Below are positions 17,118 through 25,721 of a stretch of DNA of 59,339 nucleotides, in pieces (the first letter of the stretch is position 1; each line of letters starts with the position of its first letter). The DNA is from Lachnospiraceae bacterium. Lineage in GTDB: Bacteria; Bacillota; Clostridia; Lachnospirales; Lachnospiraceae. The translations under genes were made by a program, and so were the position numbers. The DNA lies in contig JAFWLM010000036.1 of assembly GCA_017511045.1 (NCBI GenBank), positions 1-59,339 on the forward strand. Direction: 5' to 3'. The notes beneath the pieces are model-generated. The model saw only the letters and a program-made list of their open reading frames with translations, made no database searches and was not told where the DNA came from.

Positions 17118-18140
17118 ATGAAAAAACTGATTTTACCTGTAGTGATCTCAATCTCTGCTGCACTTCTTCTTTGTGCCTGCGGAGGCGGAAATGCTCCGGA
17201 GGAGGCTTCCATTCCTGAAACAAAAGAAGCGGCAGATGTCCCGACAATTGGACTGGATATTCTGATCGAAGAAGATGAGAGTATGATCAACACCTATTCT
17301 CTGCTTGCTGTAAATCCTGCTGCCCCATGGGTCGATGCAGACGGCAACAGCGTTGATGCATCAACTGTTGCGATCAACACCGCCGGCGCAGATGCACTGA
17401 TCAACTGGATGCTCTCCGAAGAAGGACTGAACGCTGCAGGCAACTATGGTTTTGACGATTACGGCGAGTATCTTTTCTACATCAAAGATGATGCTCCGAA
17501 ATCTGCTGCAGAGATTCCACAGGCGACGGATGAGACAAAGGTGATCCGCCTGTCTACTACGACATCGGTGAACGACTCCGGTCTTTTGGGATATCTTCTT
17601 CCGATCTTCGAAGAGGAATATGGCTACACAGTCGAAGTTACATCCGCAGGTACCGGCAAAGCGATCGCAAACGCAAAAATGGGAAATGCCGATCTTCTTT
17701 TAGTTCATGCAAAAGCACAGGAAGAAGACTTTATTGCGGCCGGCTTTGCAAGAACGATTGACGGACAGACAGCTGAACGGCTTGCATTCATGTACAACTA
17801 TTTTGTTCTCTGCGGTCCAAAGGATGATCCTGCAAAGGTGAAAGACGCTGCAGATGTCAAGGCTGCATTTGCTGAGATTGCAAACGGAAAATTCCGTTTT
17901 GTCTCAAGAGGAGATAAGAGCGGTACTCATACAAAAGAGCTTTCTCTCTGGCCGGAAGAGCTTGGGATCACAGAAGAGCCTGCAAGCTTCGAAGCATATC
18001 AGGACTGGTATATTTCTGCAAATTCCGGTATGGGAGTATGCCTGACAATGGCAAACGAACAGGGTGCATATATCCTGTCCGATAAAGCAACCTTCCTGAC
18101 ATTCAAAGCAAACGGCGGTATTTTAGAGGACGCAGAATAA
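17118..18140 (+). CDS. tupA: Tungstate-binding lipoprotein TupA, apparently circularly permuted
   Basis: A signal peptide with lipobox LCAC (C21) marks a lipoprotein. Residues ~142-340 carry the usual first and middle parts of TupA: RLSTTTSVNDSGLLGYLLP for oxyanion binding, GTGKAIANAKMGNADLLLVHA, and FVSRGDKSGTHTKELSLW. The segment that normally ends TupA (ILVEGD, then NxYxVIAVNP, then AxxFxxWxxSxEG) is absent from the C-terminus. It appears at residues ~46-120 as LDILIEEDESMINTYSLLAV, INWMLSEEG and GEYLF, between the lipid anchor and the TTTS motif. GGAGGAAAG precedes the start. It delivers tungstate to TupBC. Confidence 0.88.
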   Translation: MKKLILPVVISISAALLLCACGGGNAPEEASIPETKEAADVPTIGLDILIEEDESMINTYSLLAVNPAAPWVDADGNSVDASTVAINTAGADALINWMLSEEGLNAAGNYGFDDYGEYLFYIKDDAPKSAAEIPQATDETKVIRLSTTTSVNDSGLLGYLLPIFEEEYGYTVEVTSAGTGKAIANAKMGNADLLLVHAKAQEEDFIAAGFARTIDGQTAERLAFMYNYFVLCGPKDDPAKVKDAADVKAAFAEIANGKFRFVSRGDKSGTHTKELSLWPEELGITEEPASFEAYQDWYISANSGMGVCLTMANEQGAYILSDKATFLTFKANGGILEDAE

Positions 18141-18146
18141 AAGAAA

Positions 18147-18833
18147 ATGGGACAGGCTTTTATAGAAGCTTTCGAACTTATATTGAGCGGTGACCGTATC
18201 GTCTGGCAGATCATCGGTGTCACACTTGAAATGACGCTGATCAGCTCCTTTGTGGCAATCCTGATCGGAGTGCCGATCGGAGCCTGGCTTGGAAACGCGA
18301 CCTTCAGAGGACGCAGAGTCCTTGTGATCATTGACCGCGCTTTTATGGGACTTCCTCCGGTTGTCTGCGGTCTTTTCTGCTATCTGCTCTTCAGCGGTGT
18401 AGGGCCATTAAGAGGACTTCATCTGCTCTACACCGTTACCGGTATGGTCATCGCGCAGATCATTCTTTTACTTCCCATGGCTGTCGGGATGACGGAAAGT
18501 CATGTTTTCGCTGCAGCTCCTGTTATCAACGAAACTACCAGGGGGCTTAAGATCGGAAAAACAAGAAGCCTGTTTCTTACCATTAACGAAAGCCGCTACC
18601 ATATCATCTCCACCTATCTGTTCCTTTGGGGACGGGCCATGGCAGAGGTTGGAGCGGTATCGATCGTCGGCGGTGCGATCATGTTTAAAACGAATGTCAT
18701 GACGACCGCCATCATGAACTACACCAGTATGGGAAACTTTAAATCCGCGATGGCACTAGGGATCATCCTTCTGTTCCTCGTCTTTTTGCTGAATATCATC
18801 GGAGCGCTTTTACAGGGAGATAGAAACAAATGA
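18147..18833 (+). CDS. tupB: Tungstate ABC transporter permease TupB
   Basis: The 228-residue membrane protein has about five hydrophobic segments and a permease coupling loop (ETTRGLKIGKTRSLFLTINES, and GRAMAEVGAVSIVGG, like the EAA motif). It follows tupA by six bases and overlaps tupC by four (ATGA). It forms the membrane channel for tungstate import. A ribosome binding site is weak (AAAAGAAA), suggesting translational coupling with tupA. Confidence 0.9.
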   Translation: MGQAFIEAFELILSGDRIVWQIIGVTLEMTLISSFVAILIGVPIGAWLGNATFRGRRVLVIIDRAFMGLPPVVCGLFCYLLFSGVGPLRGLHLLYTVTGMVIAQIILLLPMAVGMTESHVFAAAPVINETTRGLKIGKTRSLFLTINESRYHIISTYLFLWGRAMAEVGAVSIVGGAIMFKTNVMTTAIMNYTSMGNFKSAMALGIILLFLVFLLNIIGALLQGDRNK

Positions 18834-19429
18834 TCATTCCTGCTCTCAAAAAAACGTATAAAGATCAGCTCGTTCTGGATTTCCCGAAGACGGAGATCGC
18901 AGACGGCAGTCTCGTTGCGCTCTGCGGACCGAACGGTTCCGGGAAATCAACCCTGGGGAAGATCCTTGCAGGCGTAATTAAAGCGGATGACGGATGCGAA
19001 AAGATCCCATATGAACAGGTAGGTTATATGAGCCAGCAGGCCTTCGCTTTTCGCTTATCTGTCAAAACCAATCTGCTACAGAATAAAGACAGCGCTCTCT
19101 CCCGCGAGGAAAATGAAGCCCGGGCTGAGAAGCTTATGAAGATCCTGCAGCTTTCTGAACTGGCAAAGAAAAACGCAGCAAAGCTTTCCGGCGGGCAGAA
19201 ACAGCGCATGTCACTCGCACGGGCGCTGATGAAAGATTATAAAGTTCTGATCCTGGATGAACCTACTGCCTCCATGGATCTGGAGATCATTCCCGTTGCA
19301 GAACAGCTGATCCGGGATTATCAGGAACGGACAAACTGCACGATCCTTCTGATCACGCATTCCCTGGATCAGGCGGAGCGTCTCGCGTCCAGAATCCTGT
19401 ATCTGGACGAGGGAAAACTCTCGAACTGA
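18830..19429 (+). CDS. tupC: Tungstate ABC transporter ATP-binding protein TupC
   Basis: The 199-residue ATPase has Walker A CGPNGSGKST, Q-loop VGYMSQQ, signature LSGGQKQRMSLARAL, and Walker B VLILDEPTASMD with a switch His (LLITHS). It is short, lacking the C-terminal regulatory domain seen in ModC. It powers tungstate uptake with TupA and TupB, supplying the two aldehyde oxidoreductase operons on either side. Confidence 0.92.
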   Translation: MIIPALKKTYKDQLVLDFPKTEIADGSLVALCGPNGSGKSTLGKILAGVIKADDGCEKIPYEQVGYMSQQAFAFRLSVKTNLLQNKDSALSREENEARAEKLMKILQLSELAKKNAAKLSGGQKQRMSLARALMKDYKVLILDEPTASMDLEIIPVAEQLIRDYQERTNCTILLITHSLDQAERLASRILYLDEGKLSN

Positions 19430-19486
19430 ACGATCGTTCAAAACAGTCTCCGAATTCCTTCATGTTTTATTTTCAAATGAACCAAA

Positions 19487-19520
19487 GTGTGCTATATTTT
19501 TTAGCACACGATTTTTTTTA
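19487..19520 (+). terminator. Terminator of the tup operon
   Basis: GTGTGCTA and TAGCACAC form an 8-bp stem followed by GATTTTTTTT. It stands between tupC and trpB, so trpB is probably transcribed separately or by read-through. Confidence 0.8.
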
Positions 19521-19535
19521 CGGAAGGAATGACTC

Positions 19536-20789
19536 ATGAATAAGTACAGAGATTTTGACAACTACTTGAAAGAATACCCTTCACAGGACGGCTACTTCGG
19601 AAAATACGGTGGCAACTACTTAGAGGATCCGGAGCTGATCAAAGCGTTCAATGAATATGCGGAAGGATATCACACGATCGCGCAGTCCGCACAGTTTATC
19701 GCGGAACTTCGTCGGATCCGGCGTGACTTCCAGGGGCGTCCGACTCCTGTCTATCACTGCCAGAATCTCTCTAATCTTTTAGGACGGACACAGATCTATC
19801 TGAAAAGAGAAGATTTAAATCATACCGGTGCGCATAAATTGAATCACTGCATGGGCGAAGGTCTTCTTGCCAAATATATGGGAAAGAAAAAACTCATTGC
19901 GGAGACCGGTGCCGGTCAGCACGGCGTTGCACTTGCCACCGCAGCGGCTTACTTTGGTTTGGAATGTGACATTTACATGGGAGAAGTTGATATCGCAAAA
20001 CAGGCGCCGAACGTTACCAGAATGAAGATCTTAGGCGCAAACGTGATCCCGGTCTCCTTCGGTTTGAAAACTCTGAAAGAAGCAGTTGATGCCGCTTTTA
20101 TGGCATACTCCAGAGAATATAAAGATGCGATCTACTGCATCGGTACAGCCGCAGGTCCCCATCCCTTCCCTCTGATGGTCCGCGACTTCCAGTACTGTAT
20201 CGGTCAGGAAGCAAGGGAACAGTTTATTTCCCAGACAGGTCATCTCCCGGATCAGGTCGTTGCCTGTGTCGGAGGCGGATCGAACTCCATCGGTATGTTC
20301 ACGCCTTTCCTGGCCGACCCGGTTGAACTGGTTGGTGTGGAGCCTTTAGGAAGAGGTCCGGCTCTCGGCGATCATGCAGCTTCGATCACCTATGGCAGTG
20401 AAGGCGTCATGCATGGATTTAACAGCATTATGCTGGCGGATGAAAACGGAGATCCTGCTCCGGTCTATTCCAATGCCAGCGGTTTGGATTATCCGGCTGC
20501 AGGTCCGGAGCACGCGCTCCTGCATGATATGGACCGCGTCAAATATACAACGATCGGCGACGAGGATGCGATCGAAGCGCTCTTCCTGCTCTCCAGAGAG
20601 GAAGGCATCATTCCGGCGATCGAAAGCTCCCACGCTTTAGCGTACGCGATCAGTATCGCGCGCACAGGAATGACCGGTTCAATCCTGGTCAATCTTTCAG
20701 GACGCGGTGATAAAGATCTGGATTTCGTCGTTGAACACTATGGCTACGGTCCGGAGTTCCTTGAAAAGATGGCTCGGAAAAGACAGTAG
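19536..20789 (+). CDS. trpB: Tryptophan synthase beta chain, solitary
   Basis: The 417-residue PLP enzyme condenses indole and serine to tryptophan. [14 protein letters not shown] contains the Schiff-base Lys, though the usual KINNxLGQ context is altered. [34 protein letters not shown] (phosphate loop) and NLSGRGDKD follow. It is closer to the TrpB1 type in length and motifs than to TrpB2. No trpA or other trp gene is adjacent, so it may salvage indole, in line with solitary TrpB genes in other bacteria (inference). GGAAGGAATGACTC precedes the start, and a strong terminator follows. Confidence 0.9.
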   Translation: MNKYRDFDNYLKEYPSQDGYFGKYGGNYLEDPELIKAFNEYAEGYHTIAQSAQFIAELRRIRRDFQGRPTPVYHCQNLSNLLGRTQIYLKREDLNHTGAHKLNHCMGEGLLAKYMGKKKLIAETGAGQHGVALATAAAYFGLECDIYMGEVDIAKQAPNVTRMKILGANVIPVSFGLKTLKEAVDAAFMAYSREYKDAIYCIGTAAGPHPFPLMVRDFQYCIGQEAREQFISQTGHLPDQVVACVGGGSNSIGMFTPFLADPVELVGVEPLGRGPALGDHAASITYGSEGVMHGFNSIMLADENGDPAPVYSNASGLDYPAAGPEHALLHDMDRVKYTTIGDEDAIEALFLLSREEGIIPAIESSHALAYAISIARTGMTGSILVNLSGRGDKDLDFVVEHYGYGPEFLEKMARKRQ

Positions 20790-20820
20790 AACGATCAGTA
20801 TTAGAATCTGATGAATCATA

Positions 20821-20849
20821 AAAGGCGGGGACCGCTTCCCCGCCTTTTT
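20821..20849. terminator. Bidirectional terminator between trpB and the AI-2E permease
   Basis: AAAGGCGGGG and CCCCGCCTTTTTA form a 10-bp stem with A- and T-tracts on both sides, so it can end both converging transcripts. Confidence 0.85.
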
Positions 20850-20869
20850 ATTTCGTTTTTTCATGAGCA

Positions 20870-22225
20870 CTACTCGTCTTTATTCTCTGTACCTTTCATT
20901 TCTGAAAGATCTTTTTTCATTTTTTCTGCAGCGTCAACTGCAGCCTCAGAAACATTTTCAGCCGCATCCTCTATTGACTCTTTTTTCTTTTTCTTAAAGA
21001 TATTCCGTATCATATCGGTATAACTGATGGTCTTAGGTGCCTCCTCTTTCTTGACCATGGAAAACTGGCCGTTCCTTTCGAGCCGCTCATTGATTGCCTC
21101 CTCCGCGATATGCCCGATGACCGCCATAACCGGAACTCCAAACAACATGCCGGCGACACCGCCCACCCAGCTTCCGATGGTGATTGCAAAGATGACCCAG
21201 ATCGGACTTAAACCTGTGGAATCTCCGATAATTTTAGGGCCGATAATATTTCCATCGACCTGCTGAAGAACGAGGATCAGGATCGTGAAGATCAAGGCCT
21301 GTTTCCAGCCGGTCATCAGCATGATCAGTATACTCGGGATCGCTCCGATAAAAGGTCCGAAATAAGGGATGACGTTAGTCACACCAACCAGAACAGAGAT
21401 CAGCAGCGGATACGGCAGCCGCAGGATCAGCATCATGATTCCACACAGTATACCAATGATCAGGGAATCAAAAATCTTACCAGTAAAAAAGTTACTGAAG
21501 ATATTGGAACACTCTCTTGTAACTTTGGAAACGTGGGCTGCTTTTTCAGGTTTGAACCATGCATAATACAGCTTCCGAATGGTACTCTCCAGATGGAGCT
21601 TATCGGAAAGGATATAGATTGATACGATGATCGACATAAAGAAACTGATGATTCCGGAGATCACCCCGACACCGGTCGATACAATACCGGACAAAAGTCC
21701 CTCTGCCCATTCCTGGATCCTTGCCATCAGCTTAGGTACGATCGTGCTGATATTGTCTGTCAGGACTTCAAGGTTGAGATTTTTGAAATGCTCCTGAAGG
21801 CCATCGATCCATCTCTCCACGGTATGAGAGAATGTACCAATCGTTCCCACCAGAGATTTGATACTAGTTACAAACTGGGGAACGATGATATAGATCAAAA
21901 CACCGATCACACCAAAAACGATGATGTATGAGAGCAAAAGCGCCAGCGTTTTCCGAAGCCCCCTCCGTTTTGTCATATGGAGCCATTTGCCGAAAAAAGT
22001 AAAATCAAAAAACTTAAAGAGCGGATTAATCAAATATGCAATGATAGTTCCTATCACAAAGGGAGAAAGAACACCGAAAACGACTTTTACCGCATTCCAG
22101 ACATGGGAAAAATCGAAAACGATCTTTACCAGGAGTGCACAGGCAAAAAAGCCCAGGACTGCATAGACTGTGATCGTAAAATATTTAGGGTTTTTCAGAA
22201 ATTTTTTTCCTTTGTTTTCGTCCAT
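20870..22225 (-). CDS. AI-2E/PerM family membrane protein
   Basis: From the ATG at 22225 the protein has 451 residues with about eight hydrophobic segments. GVTNVIPYFGPFIGAIPSIL and GVAGMLFGVPVMAVIG are typical of the AI-2E transporter superfamily (YtvI/PerM). Family members export small solutes or autoinducer-2 or act in osmotic/Na+ physiology; the substrate here is unknown. The C-terminal tail is charged, with Lys runs and acidic blocks. The start codon lies only six bases after a -10 box, so the mRNA is expected to be leaderless. Confidence 0.78.
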   Translation of the reverse strand: MDENKGKKFLKNPKYFTITVYAVLGFFACALLVKIVFDFSHVWNAVKVVFGVLSPFVIGTIIAYLINPLFKFFDFTFFGKWLHMTKRRGLRKTLALLLSYIIVFGVIGVLIYIIVPQFVTSIKSLVGTIGTFSHTVERWIDGLQEHFKNLNLEVLTDNISTIVPKLMARIQEWAEGLLSGIVSTGVGVISGIISFFMSIIVSIYILSDKLHLESTIRKLYYAWFKPEKAAHVSKVTRECSNIFSNFFTGKIFDSLIIGILCGIMMLILRLPYPLLISVLVGVTNVIPYFGPFIGAIPSILIMLMTGWKQALIFTILILVLQQVDGNIIGPKIIGDSTGLSPIWVIFAITIGSWVGGVAGMLFGVPVMAVIGHIAEEAINERLERNGQFSMVKKEEAPKTISYTDMIRNIFKKKKKESIEDAAENVSEAAVDAAEKMKKDLSEMKGTENKDE

Positions 22226-22231
22226 GTGCCT

Positions 22232-22259
22232 ATTATACAAGAAAAAGAGACTGTTTAAA
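22232..22259 (-). promoter_or_regulatory. Promoter of the AI-2E permease gene, leaderless type
   Basis: In minus reading -35 TTTAAA (22254-22259) and -10 TATAAT (22232-22237) are 16 bases apart. The ATG begins six bases after the -10 box, about where transcription would start, and no Shine-Dalgarno sequence is possible. Confidence 0.65.
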
Positions 22260-22314
22260 GCCTCTTTTTCATTTTATTTCCAGATTTCAAATGAGTTTAA
22301 GTTCAAATCGTTGA

Positions 22315-22728
22315 TCAGATGTCCAGAAGTTCAACACCATTATCAAGAAGGATCTTTTCAGCGGCTTCATTATCATCGACACGTACGATCATGTGAGCCT
22401 TGTCGGAATCGGAAGTTACGATTGCATACATATACTCAATACTGATCCCGTTATCTCCAAGAAGGGAAAGGACCTTCGCGAGTCCGCCGACCTGATCCGG
22501 CACCTTAAAGCCGCAGACCTCACGGACTTTCGCCGTCTGTCCGGCACTTGATAAAGCAATCAGTGCTTTCTCAGTATCATCGACGATCATTCTGGCAATA
22601 CCAAAGTCTTTCGTATCCGCAACAGTCATTGCTTTCAGATCGACATTCGCCTCTGCGAGAACATTGGCAAGATTTGCAAGCGTTCCCGGTTTATTCTCCA
22701 TAAATACAGACAACTGTTTTACTGCCAT
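22315..22728 (-). CDS. Tandem ACT-domain protein
   Basis: The 137-residue protein is made of two ACT domains (SVFMENKPGTLANLANVLAE at residues 7-26 and GFKVPDQVGGLAKVLSLLGD at about 73-92). ACT domains bind amino acids. This small protein is often found beside phenylacetate-CoA ligase and indolepyruvate:ferredoxin oxidoreductase genes in anaerobes, and is likely to sense an aromatic or branched amino acid for that pathway. It lies 15 bases after the ligase gene, with AAAGGAGAAG upstream. Confidence 0.85.
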   Translation of the reverse strand: MAVKQLSVFMENKPGTLANLANVLAEANVDLKAMTVADTKDFGIARMIVDDTEKALIALSSAGQTAKVREVCGFKVPDQVGGLAKVLSLLGDNGISIEYMYAIVTSDSDKAHMIVRVDDNEAAEKILLDNGVELLDI

Positions 22729-22743
22729 AACACTTCTCCTTTC

Positions 22744-24057
22744 TTAGTCCACAAGCTTTCTCTTATCGATGACGCGGACTGCTTTTCCTTCACTTCTGGT
22801 GATCGTCTTCGGAGCCACAAGATGGACATTCGGTACGATGCCGAGCATTGCCTTGATGGCACCCTTAAGCGCTTTTTCTTTCTCAGCAATTGATTTGACT
22901 GTATCGTCAAACTGCTCTGGAAGAAGTTCCACATAAATATCGAAGACATCTGTGGTTCCCTCACGGGAAACTTCGATCTGGTAATTCTCTGAGTAGTTTT
23001 CTTTCAGCAGGACAGTCTCGATCTGGCTCGGGAATACATTGACGCCCTTGATGATCAGCATGTCATCAGATCTTCCGGTCGGTTTCTTCATCTTAATGAA
23101 GGTCCTGCCGCAGGAGCACTGCTCTCTGACTAAGATACAGATGTCTCTGGTGCGGTATCGTAAAAGAGGGAATGCTTCTTTATCGAGGCAGGTAAATACA
23201 AGTTCCCCGGGAGTCCCTTCCGGAAGCACTTCTCCTGTGTCCGGATCAATCACTTCAGCATAGAAATGATCCTCATTGATATGCATGCCTGTCTGCGCTT
23301 CACATTCAAATGAAACACCCGGTCCTGAGATCTCTGTCAGGCCGTAAATATCATAGGCCTTAATACCTAAGCCTTTTTCAATCGTCCGCCGCATCTCATT
23401 TGTCCATGGTTCCGCGCCGAAGATTCCGGCTTTCAGAGAGATCTGATCCGGAGAGATCCCTTTTTCCTTAAAGCTCTCTGCAATATAGGCTGCATATGAT
23501 GGAGTGCAGCAAAGGCAGGTCACGTTCAGATCATTGATAAATGTCAGCTGACGGTCGGTATTTCCGGACGACATCGGAACAGTAAGACTTCCGACTTTAT
23601 GGGAGCCGTCGTTCAGTCCCGGTCCTCCGGTAAACAGACCATAACCATAGCTGACCTGTACCACGTCTTCCTTATCGACCCCGGCTGCTACCAGAGCCCT
23701 CGCGCAGCAATCACTCCAGATATCCAGATCGTGTTTCGTATAATAAGCTATTACCCTTTTTCCGGTCGTTCCGGAAGTGGACTGGATACGGACACAGTCA
23801 GCAAGATCCACTGCAAGAAGACCGTATGGATAGGTATCTCTCAGATCCGATTTGGATACAAAAGGCAGTTTATGAATGTCTTCAATTCCTTTGATATCTT
23901 CCGGCTTAACGCCTTTCTCATCCATCAGTTTTTTGTAGTACGGAACATGTGCATAGACATGCTTAACCTGCTCTACCAGTTTTTCCGACTGCAGTTTTTT
24001 AATTTCCTCTACCGGCATCGTTTCCGCATCCGGCTGATAATACTTTCTCTTTTCCAT
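22744..24057 (-). CDS. paaK: Phenylacetate-CoA ligase
   Basis: The start at 24057 gives 437 residues, the family norm, and has AAAGGAATTA before it. The adenylate-forming motif IQSTSGTTGKRVIAYYT (P-loop), AEPWTNEMR, YGLTEISGPGVSFEC and the C-terminal GRSDDMLIIKGVNVFPSQIE are present. It joins phenylacetate or a related aryl acid to CoA using ATP. With the ACT partner it may recover aryl-acetates from, or dispose of, aromatic amino acid fermentation products. No iorAB genes are in the window. Confidence 0.88.
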   Translation of the reverse strand: MEKRKYYQPDAETMPVEEIKKLQSEKLVEQVKHVYAHVPYYKKLMDEKGVKPEDIKGIEDIHKLPFVSKSDLRDTYPYGLLAVDLADCVRIQSTSGTTGKRVIAYYTKHDLDIWSDCCARALVAAGVDKEDVVQVSYGYGLFTGGPGLNDGSHKVGSLTVPMSSGNTDRQLTFINDLNVTCLCCTPSYAAYIAESFKEKGISPDQISLKAGIFGAEPWTNEMRRTIEKGLGIKAYDIYGLTEISGPGVSFECEAQTGMHINEDHFYAEVIDPDTGEVLPEGTPGELVFTCLDKEAFPLLRYRTRDICILVREQCSCGRTFIKMKKPTGRSDDMLIIKGVNVFPSQIETVLLKENYSENYQIEVSREGTTDVFDIYVELLPEQFDDTVKSIAEKEKALKGAIKAMLGIVPNVHLVAPKTITRSEGKAVRVIDKRKLVD

Positions 24058-24126
24058 TAATTCCTTTACCTCTTTACTAAAAAAGTTCGAAGTCATTCCT
24101 CAAGAGTTTTTAATACAACAGAGGAT

Positions 24127-24157
24127 ATTTTATCACACTATCATGGTAGCATGTCAA
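24127..24157 (-). promoter_or_regulatory. Probable promoter of paaK-ACT
   Basis: Minus-strand TTGACA (24152-24157) and TAAAAT (24127-24132) are 19 bases apart; a GATAAA one base nearer is an alternative -10. About 65 bases of leader precede the ATG. Confidence 0.5.
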
Positions 24158-24192
24158 ATCATTTTCGTGATGATCATACCTTTTTGCGGAGT

Positions 24193-24720
24193 TCAGTCTT
24201 TATAAATGTTATTGCCTTCTGAATCGATAGCAACGATCGCAGGAAAATCCTCTACATACATTTCCCTGACCGCTTCCGTCCCAAGCTCATCAAAAGCGAT
24301 CACCTTACTGCTCTTGATACACTTCGAAAGCAGCGCTCCGGCGCCACCTACCGCAGCAAGATAAACTGCTCTGTTCTCAACGATCGCCTGAATCACTTTA
24401 GGACTCCTTCTGCCCTTTCCGATCATTCCTTTCAGCCCAAGTTCCAATAGCTTTGGCGTATACTTATCCATGCGGGAAGATGTGGTGGGCCCGGCAGATC
24501 CGATCACCTGTCCGTCTCTTGCCGGCGTCGGCCCGAGATAGTAGATCACATTTCCATTCAACTCAAACGGTAGCTCCTTTCCTGCTTCGATCAGCTCGAT
24601 CAGTTTTTTATGAGCGGCATCTCTTGCAGAATAAATGATTCCTGTGATCTTAACCATGTCTCCTGTTTTCAGTTGCTGTATCGTTTCCGCTGTCAGCGGT
24701 GTTGTAATTTTATGATCCAT
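24193..24720 (-). CDS. fumB: Class I fumarate hydratase, beta subunit
   Basis: The 175-residue protein matches the C-terminal subunit of two-subunit Fe-S hydro-lyases: YYLGPTPARDGQVIGSAGPT, TSSRMDKYTPKLLELGLKGM and GKGRRS. Together with the alpha subunit it interconverts fumarate and malate. L-tartrate dehydratase has the same build, so substrate assignment rests on likelihood. GGAGGAACCAC precedes the start, 21 bases after the alpha subunit. Confidence 0.85.
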   Translation of the reverse strand: MDHKITTPLTAETIQQLKTGDMVKITGIIYSARDAAHKKLIELIEAGKELPFELNGNVIYYLGPTPARDGQVIGSAGPTTSSRMDKYTPKLLELGLKGMIGKGRRSPKVIQAIVENRAVYLAAVGGAGALLSKCIKSSKVIAFDELGTEAVREMYVEDFPAIVAIDSEGNNIYKD

Positions 24721-24741
24721 GTGGTTCCTCCAATGCTGATC

Positions 24742-25584
24742 TTAAATTGTCCGGACAATATGCCGGTTAACATGGCAGCAAATATTGACCGCTACAGGAA
24801 GGCCCGCGATATGGGTCGGATAGGTCTCAATATTGACGCCAAGACAGCTGACACTTCCTCCAAGACCTGCCGGTCCGATCTCAAGCTGATTGATCTTCTC
24901 TAAGATCTCCTCTTCCAGTTTCCGGATATGCTCTTTCTCGCTCGCCCGGTCTACCGGTCTTGCAAGTGCCTTCTTGGAAAGCAGCGCAGCTTTTTCAAAA
25001 GTGCCGCCGATGCCGACTCCGACAACGACCGGAGGGCATGCATTCGGTCCAGCGAGCTTCACCGCATCTACGACCGCAGTTACAACGCCCTCTTCTCCAT
25101 CTGCAGGTTTCAGCATATAGACTCTGCTCATGTTTTCGCTTCCAAACCCTTTCGGCGCAAGCGTGATCTCAACATCCTCCCCGGGAACGATCTCATAATG
25201 GATGACTGCAGGCGTATTATCATTCGTATTGACACGAAGGAGCGGATCAGAGACAACAGATTTTCTCAGATATCCTTCGGTATATCCTTTTCTTACACCT
25301 TCATTTACAGCATCTTCAAGAGGGCCGCCAATAAAATGTACCTCCTGTCCAACTTTCAGGAAAACGACAGCCATTCCCGTATCCTGGCAGATCGGGATCT
25401 TTTCCGTTTTTGCAATCTCCATGTTCTCATCAAGGATCTTAAGGATCTGTTTTCCTAAAGGTGCAGTCTCTTTTTGCTGTGCCTCTTTCAGTGCCTTTTT
25501 CATATCATCTGAAAGTTCATAGTTGATCGACATGCACATTTCACACAGTGCATCTGTTATCTTTGAAACATCGATTTCCCGCAT
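24742..25584 (-). CDS. fumA: Class I fumarate hydratase, alpha subunit
   Basis: The 280-residue subunit carries the [4Fe-4S] cluster ligands: the Cys in IPICQDTGMAVVFLKVG, in GPNACPPVVVGVGIGGTFE and in GGSVSCLGVNIE. The labile cluster makes this enzyme oxygen sensitive, as expected for an anaerobe. TGAGGAGTCAGT precedes the start. It is divergent from the RlmN-like gene. Confidence 0.88.
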   Translation of the reverse strand: MREIDVSKITDALCEMCMSINYELSDDMKKALKEAQQKETAPLGKQILKILDENMEIAKTEKIPICQDTGMAVVFLKVGQEVHFIGGPLEDAVNEGVRKGYTEGYLRKSVVSDPLLRVNTNDNTPAVIHYEIVPGEDVEITLAPKGFGSENMSRVYMLKPADGEEGVVTAVVDAVKLAGPNACPPVVVGVGIGGTFEKAALLSKKALARPVDRASEKEHIRKLEEEILEKINQLEIGPAGLGGSVSCLGVNIETYPTHIAGLPVAVNICCHVNRHIVRTI

Positions 25585-25721
25585 ACTGACTCCTCAATTA
25601 TTCGTGTTCATTAAAAAACGATTTTTTCATCAAGTCTCATTTTTATTTATCATACCATACTTTACGGCAAACATTATTTTCAACTGGAATTTTAAGTCCG
25701 GAAACGGTAAAATTTTTTGTT

